NCBI GenBank assembly: GCA_003557085.1
Contig: PWPR01000226.1
Coordinates: forward strand, 1 to 9,187
DNA length: 9,187 nucleotides
Direction: 5' to 3'
From: Clostridia bacterium
Lineage (GTDB): Bacteria; Bacillota; UBA994; PWPR01
Shown: positions 6,274 through 9,187 of the stretch, in pieces
Layout of the letters: each line of letters opens with the position of its first letter
How positions within the stretch are numbered: the first letter of the stretch is position 1
The notes under the pieces: generated by a model
Databases searched by the model: none
Seen by the model: the letters and a program-made list of their open reading frames with translations, nothing else
Told to the model about the DNA's origin: nothing
Translations under genes and position numbers: made by a program

Positions 6274-7671
6274 TTAATCAGCAACTGCTGCTGCCATTTC
6301 AAGTTCTTCAATTGCTTTCTTCTTCCACTTACCTTTTTTATAGAAGTATAAAATTACTATCACTTCACCTAACGAATACAAGATGTATGTTCCAGCTAAC
6401 CATGCAAAACCTAGTCCTAAAACATTTGTTACGAGAAACATAAGCGGTATTTGGACTCCCCATTGGGCTATAATTGATGAGTATAAAAATGGCATTGTAT
6501 AACCCGATCCTCCAAATAATGTAGCCATCCCATAGCCACTAGCTAAAACTGGCATACAGAATATAGCTGCCCTCATAGCCTGAGTTCCAAGCCTTATAAC
6601 ATCTTGATCACTAGTAAATATCTGCATTATCTGAGGCATGAAAGCAAAACCTGCTAAAGCTACTGTTAACATCGCACTAAACCCAAGCTTTCCAGCTACT
6701 TTCCCAACTTCTTCTGCTCTATCTATTTGATTAGCTCCAATATTTTGACCTACCATAGCACTTCCACCTTGCATTAAGCCACTAATAGGCATAAATCCTA
6801 GGTTTATTAGCCTGCCACTTATACCCCATGCTGCAACAGCTAGCGTTCCAAAACTAGTTACAAAGCCAATCATGATTAAATTTGCTAAGTTTCTAATTAA
6901 TCCTGATGTAGCCTCTGGTAGTCCAATCGTTGTTATTTTCTTTACTACTTGTAAATCAATTTTTGTTAAGTCTCTTATGCTTAGTTTATACTGACTTTTT
7001 GGTCCAAACATTATATATGAGCTAACAATTAACGATACTGTAGCTGAAATAACTGTCGCAATGGCAGCTCCTGCAACTCCTAGTCCCAATCCTCTAGTAC
7101 CAATAATCGGAACTTGACCAAATATAAAGATTGGATCTAAGACAATATTGAGTATTGAAGTTAATATGTTTATTATCATTGGGCTTTTTGAATCTCCACT
7201 ACATCTTAAAATTGTAGTAACTGTAAAAGTAGAAAATGTAATTGGCAAAAATAGTATTCTTATTCTACCATAAGCAAGGGCATCTTTGATCAAGCTTGCA
7301 TCTTGAGTAAATATACCTAACAAAGGCTCAATGAAAATGTAGAGCAATATTGCAGCAATTATTCCAGTTATAAGCTTAAAAGTGAAAGTATTAGTTATAG
7401 CTGCTCTAATTTTCTCCTCACTTTTTGCGCCAAATGCTTGAGACAAAATTGCTACAGAACCACTTCCGATAATTTGATTAAGCACATATGACATGAAGTA
7501 AATTGAGCTAAATAAAGTTACTGCTGCAACTGCACTAGCTGATAATCTTCCTATCCACATCATATCAACAAGGTCATAAATTGTGTGACTCATCATCCCT
7601 AGCATAGCTGGCACCGACATATACAATAAACCTCTAGTAATCTTTCCTTTTGTCAAATCTCTCTTGTTCAT
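6274..7671 (-). CDS. MATE family multidrug/cation efflux transporter (copy 2)
   Basis: 465 aa, about 12 predicted membrane segments. The same landmarks as copy 1 are present: MNKRDLTKG, LVDMMWIGR with Asp36 in TM1, LRCSGDSKSP, NIVLDPIFIF, GGSAMVGQNIGA, GGSGYTMP and the basic KKGKWKKKA tail. The internal pseudo-repeat of two six-helix lobes is readable. MATE proteins exchange Na+ or H+ for organic, often cationic, compounds such as drugs, dyes or metabolites; the specificity cannot be read here. The ATG at 7671 follows AAAGGTGG (7681-7688). It is transcribed alone: the terminators at 6248-6271 and 7811-7839 bracket it. Its upstream DNA holds an A-tract array, a SigA-type promoter and two matched palindromes, suggesting tight repression and strong induction. 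Confidence 0.94.
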   Translation of the reverse strand: MNKRDLTKGKITRGLLYMSVPAMLGMMSHTIYDLVDMMWIGRLSASAVAAVTLFSSIYFMSYVLNQIIGSGSVAILSQAFGAKSEEKIRAAITNTFTFKLITGIIAAILLYIFIEPLLGIFTQDASLIKDALAYGRIRILFLPITFSTFTVTTILRCSGDSKSPMIINILTSILNIVLDPIFIFGQVPIIGTRGLGLGVAGAAIATVISATVSLIVSSYIMFGPKSQYKLSIRDLTKIDLQVVKKITTIGLPEATSGLIRNLANLIMIGFVTSFGTLAVAAWGISGRLINLGFMPISGLMQGGSAMVGQNIGANQIDRAEEVGKVAGKLGFSAMLTVALAGFAFMPQIMQIFTSDQDVIRLGTQAMRAAIFCMPVLASGYGMATLFGGSGYTMPFLYSSIIAQWGVQIPLMFLVTNVLGLGFAWLAGTYILYSLGEVIVILYFYKKGKWKKKAIEELEMAAAVAD

Positions 7672-7686
7672 TTATAAAGCCCACCT

Positions 7687-7699
7687 TTAATATTATTAA
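7687..7699. promoter_or_regulatory. 13-bp palindrome in the MATE copy 2 leader (operator candidate 2)
   Basis: TTAATA-T-TATTAA is a perfect 6-1-6 inverted repeat. It matches the palindrome at 7708-7720 at 11 of 13 positions, starts exactly 21 bp from it, and touches the Shine-Dalgarno (7681-7688). Confidence 0.45.
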
Positions 7700-7707
7700 T
7701 ATCACTA

Positions 7708-7720
7708 TTGATATTATCAA
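7708..7720. promoter_or_regulatory. 13-bp palindrome at the MATE copy 2 transcription start (operator candidate 1)
   Basis: TTGATA-T-TATCAA is a perfect 6-1-6 inverted repeat overlapping the end of the -10 box and the expected start near 7712, where a bound dimer would block polymerase. With the 7687-7699 copy it gives the consensus TTRATATTATYAA. Confidence 0.55.
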
Positions 7721-7747
7721 GATACACCCTTTTTTTTTAAATGTCAA
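7719..7747 (-). promoter_or_regulatory. Promoter of MATE copy 2
   Basis: On the minus strand a perfect TTGACA (7747-7742), a 17-bp spacer containing nine As, and TATCTT (7724-7719, 4 of 6). The predicted start is near 7712, about 40 nt before the ATG. Confidence 0.6.
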
Positions 7748-7798
7748 TGCTTTTTTGAGCTTTTTTTATTAAATATATTAATTTTTTTAAAGTTTTTT
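7730..7798. promoter_or_regulatory. Helically phased A-tracts around and upstream of the MATE copy 2 promoter
   Basis: T-runs (A-tracts on the transcribed-direction strand) at 7730-7738, 7751-7756, 7761-7767, 7782-7788 and 7793-7798 have centres about 19.5, 10.5, 21 and 10.5 bp apart, close to whole helical turns. Such phasing bends DNA, and A-tracts upstream of a -35 can act as UP elements. Confidence 0.5.
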
Positions 7799-7810
7799 CT
7801 TAATTTAATC

Positions 7811-7839
7811 AAAAAAGAGCCTTGAATATATCAAGGCTC
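7811..7839 (-). terminator. Rho-independent terminator of the M20D amidohydrolase gene
   Basis: On the minus strand GAGCCTTGA and TCAAGGCTC form a perfect 9-bp stem around a 5-nt loop (7817-7839), followed by six Ts (7816-7811). It lies about 20 bp after the stop codon. Confidence 0.95.
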
Positions 7840-7858
7840 ACCATTCATTAGTCTAGAT

Positions 7859-9028
7859 TCACTTTAAACCATTATGACTATAGACTAATCCTGCAAACAT
7901 TTTTATACCATATTCTAACCCTTCTTCATTCATATCAAACTTTGCATTATGTAGTGGATACTGTTCTTTGTCTTCTAGCTTAATTCCTAATCTAAAGAAT
8001 GCACCTGGAATTTTCTCTACGAAATAAGAAAAGTCTTCTCCTCCCAGCGAGGCATAGGGCAACTCTACGACATTGTCTTGACCTAAAATACTGCCACCAA
8101 CAGCTCTAATTATATCTACATGTTCGTTATGATTAATAAGAGGTGGATATCCATTGGTATATTTGATTTCACAATCAGCATCATGTGCTGCTACAGTGCT
8201 TTTAACAATTTGCTCGATTCTTTGCTTAACTGCATCTCTAGTTTCAAATAATAAAGTCCTAACTGTTCCATCAAGACTGACTTCAGGGGCTATAACATTA
8301 AACCTAAAACCTCCTTCAATTTTTCCAATTGATATCACAGCTGCATCCTGAGGGTTTAAATTCCTACTTATTATTATCTGCAAATTGTTAACAACTTGCG
8401 AAGCTATAACAACAGGATCTATTGTCTGATGAGGTGAAGCTCCATGTCCACCTTTTCCGATAATCTTAATTTCTATTCTATCAGCAGCTGCCATCATAGG
8501 ACCGTCAATAACTGCTATTTTGCCCACTTCTATGTCTGGACTACAATGCAGTCCATAGATGTAATCTACCCCACATAAAACACCATCCTCGATCATTGGC
8601 TTAGCTCCTCCAGGTGGACTCTCTTCTGCTGGTTGGAAAATAAACTTAACTTTTCCACTATATTTATCGATATTTTCTTTAATAAACTTAGCAGTAGCTA
8701 GTAGTACAGCTGTGTGGGAGTCATGACCGCAGGCATGCATATATCCTTCATTCTTTGACTTATAAGGCACATCGTTAGCCTCAAGAATTGGTAATGCATC
8801 AATATCAGCTCTTAGCGCTATTGTCTTACCCTCTCTTTTAGTATCAATCTCTGCTAATACGCCTGTCTTAGTACATTCCCTATATGAGATATTGTTCTCC
8901 TCTAGAAAATCTTTAATAAACTTGCTGGTCTCATATTCTTCAAAACCTGGTTCAGGATGTTGATGCAACCATCTTCTTAAATTAACTACTTCTTCTTTTA
9001 GGTTCATTGTCTTAGCTAAAAATTCCAT
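7859..9028 (-). CDS. M20D amidohydrolase (aminoacylase / hippurate hydrolase / carboxypeptidase type)
   Basis: 389 aa, the normal length of M20D enzymes. Seen in order: WLHQHPEPGFEE near residue 20, LRADIDALPI at 72-81, HACGHDSHTA with metal ligands Cys100 and His102, FQPAEE with catalytic Glu135 and metal Glu136, GLH with His161, the lid-domain GKGGHGASPH (His195), GGEDFSYF at 329-336 and PLHNAKFD with metal His360. These di-metal, cytoplasmic enzymes remove acyl groups from N-acyl amino acids or cleave C-terminal residues; which one cannot be decided from sequence. The ATG at 9028 is preceded by AAAGGTGAT at proper spacing. It is monocistronic with a strong terminator and diverges from the gene starting at 9162. 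No convincing promoter was found for it in the 133-bp gap. Confidence 0.93.
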   Translation of the reverse strand: MEFLAKTMNLKEEVVNLRRWLHQHPEPGFEEYETSKFIKDFLEENNISYRECTKTGVLAEIDTKREGKTIALRADIDALPILEANDVPYKSKNEGYMHACGHDSHTAVLLATAKFIKENIDKYSGKVKFIFQPAEESPPGGAKPMIEDGVLCGVDYIYGLHCSPDIEVGKIAVIDGPMMAAADRIEIKIIGKGGHGASPHQTIDPVVIASQVVNNLQIIISRNLNPQDAAVISIGKIEGGFRFNVIAPEVSLDGTVRTLLFETRDAVKQRIEQIVKSTVAAHDADCEIKYTNGYPPLINHNEHVDIIRAVGGSILGQDNVVELPYASLGGEDFSYFVEKIPGAFFRLGIKLEDKEQYPLHNAKFDMNEEGLEYGIKMFAGLVYSHNGLK

Positions 9029-9070
9029 AAATAATCACCTTTCCTAAATCTTTGACTAGATTTTTACTTC

Positions 9071-9113
9071 TTCTTAAGAAATATTCGCTAATAAAAAGGA
9101 TTTTCCTTTTATT
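9071..9113. repeat. Palindrome and imperfect hairpin between the divergent genes
   Basis: TTCTTAAGAA (9071-9080) is a perfect 10-bp palindrome. Nearby, AAAAGGA (9094-9100) pairs with TCCTTTT (9104-9110) and extends three further pairs past a one-base bulge. They lie in the shared upstream region of the amidohydrolase and the right-edge gene and could be regulatory, but chance is possible in such AT-rich DNA. Confidence 0.3.
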
Positions 9114-9161
9114 TAGAGAATATATTTAGTTGTATGACATAATATACAAGGAGGAATGGTT

Positions 9162-9187
9162 ATGACAAATACAAAGCGCAAAATTAC
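9162..9187 (+). CDS. Start of an unidentified gene cut by the right edge
   Basis: A full AAGGAGG (9148-9154) stands 7 nt before ATG at 9162, which opens a frame reading MTNTKRKI and continues past the window. Another in-frame ATG at 9156 is only 1 nt from the Shine-Dalgarno and is unlikely to be used. Eight residues are too few to recognise a family. The gene diverges from the M20D amidohydrolase. Confidence 0.7.

Noticed and set aside
8154..8351. Rightward 65-codon frame
   Set aside because: It is antisense to the M20D amidohydrolase and has no supporting ribosome binding site or family signature.
9112..9143. Rightward promoter for the right-edge gene (TTTAGA and CATAAT)
   Set aside because: The spacing is 20 bp and both boxes are imperfect, so I do not call it.

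Overview
The window looks like a chromosomal segment of a low-GC, AT-rich Bacillota (Clostridia-like). This inference rests on the strong AGGAGG-type Shine-Dalgarno sites, frequent TTG/GTG starts, short hairpin-plus-T-run terminators, SigA-type promoters and Lys/Ile/Asn-rich proteins. Three peptidase or amidohydrolase genes within 9 kb suggest peptide or amino-acid metabolism. I see no tRNA, rRNA, CRISPR array, insertion sequence or phage gene.

Layout from left to right. A leftward M14-type zinc carboxypeptidase runs off the left edge (1-989). An intergenic gap (990-1330) holds a perfect-consensus rightward SigA promoter with no large gene behind it, two inverted repeats and the terminator of the next operon. 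Next is a leftward two-gene operon: a calcineurin-like metallophosphoesterase (2133-2825) whose 3' end overlaps by 8 bp a PHP-domain phosphatase of the HisJ type (1331-2140). Diverging from it is a rightward M20 dipeptidase-like gene (2912-4285), ending at a long hairpin. Then come two leftward MATE exporters, 4485-5882 and 6274-7671. They are clearly paralogous and the same length (465 aa), but each has its own promoter and different palindromic operator-like DNA. Upstream of them is a leftward M20D amidohydrolase (7859-9028) with a strong terminator. A new rightward gene starts at the right edge (9162).

How the parts may fit together. The M14, M20 dipeptidase and M20D enzymes would trim peptides, dipeptides and N-acylated or C-terminal amino acids. 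The two MATE proteins would export organic, probably cationic, compounds. The phosphoesterase/PHP pair could act in sequence on a phosphodiester and then a phosphomonoester. All of these links are inference; the genes themselves are familiar families. I did not find a convincing undescribed multi-gene system. The most unusual material is regulatory: the paired 13-bp palindromes two helical turns apart with helically phased A-tracts in front of one MATE gene, the operator-like palindrome and 5'-end hairpin in front of the other, and the orphan consensus promoter at 1183-1211.
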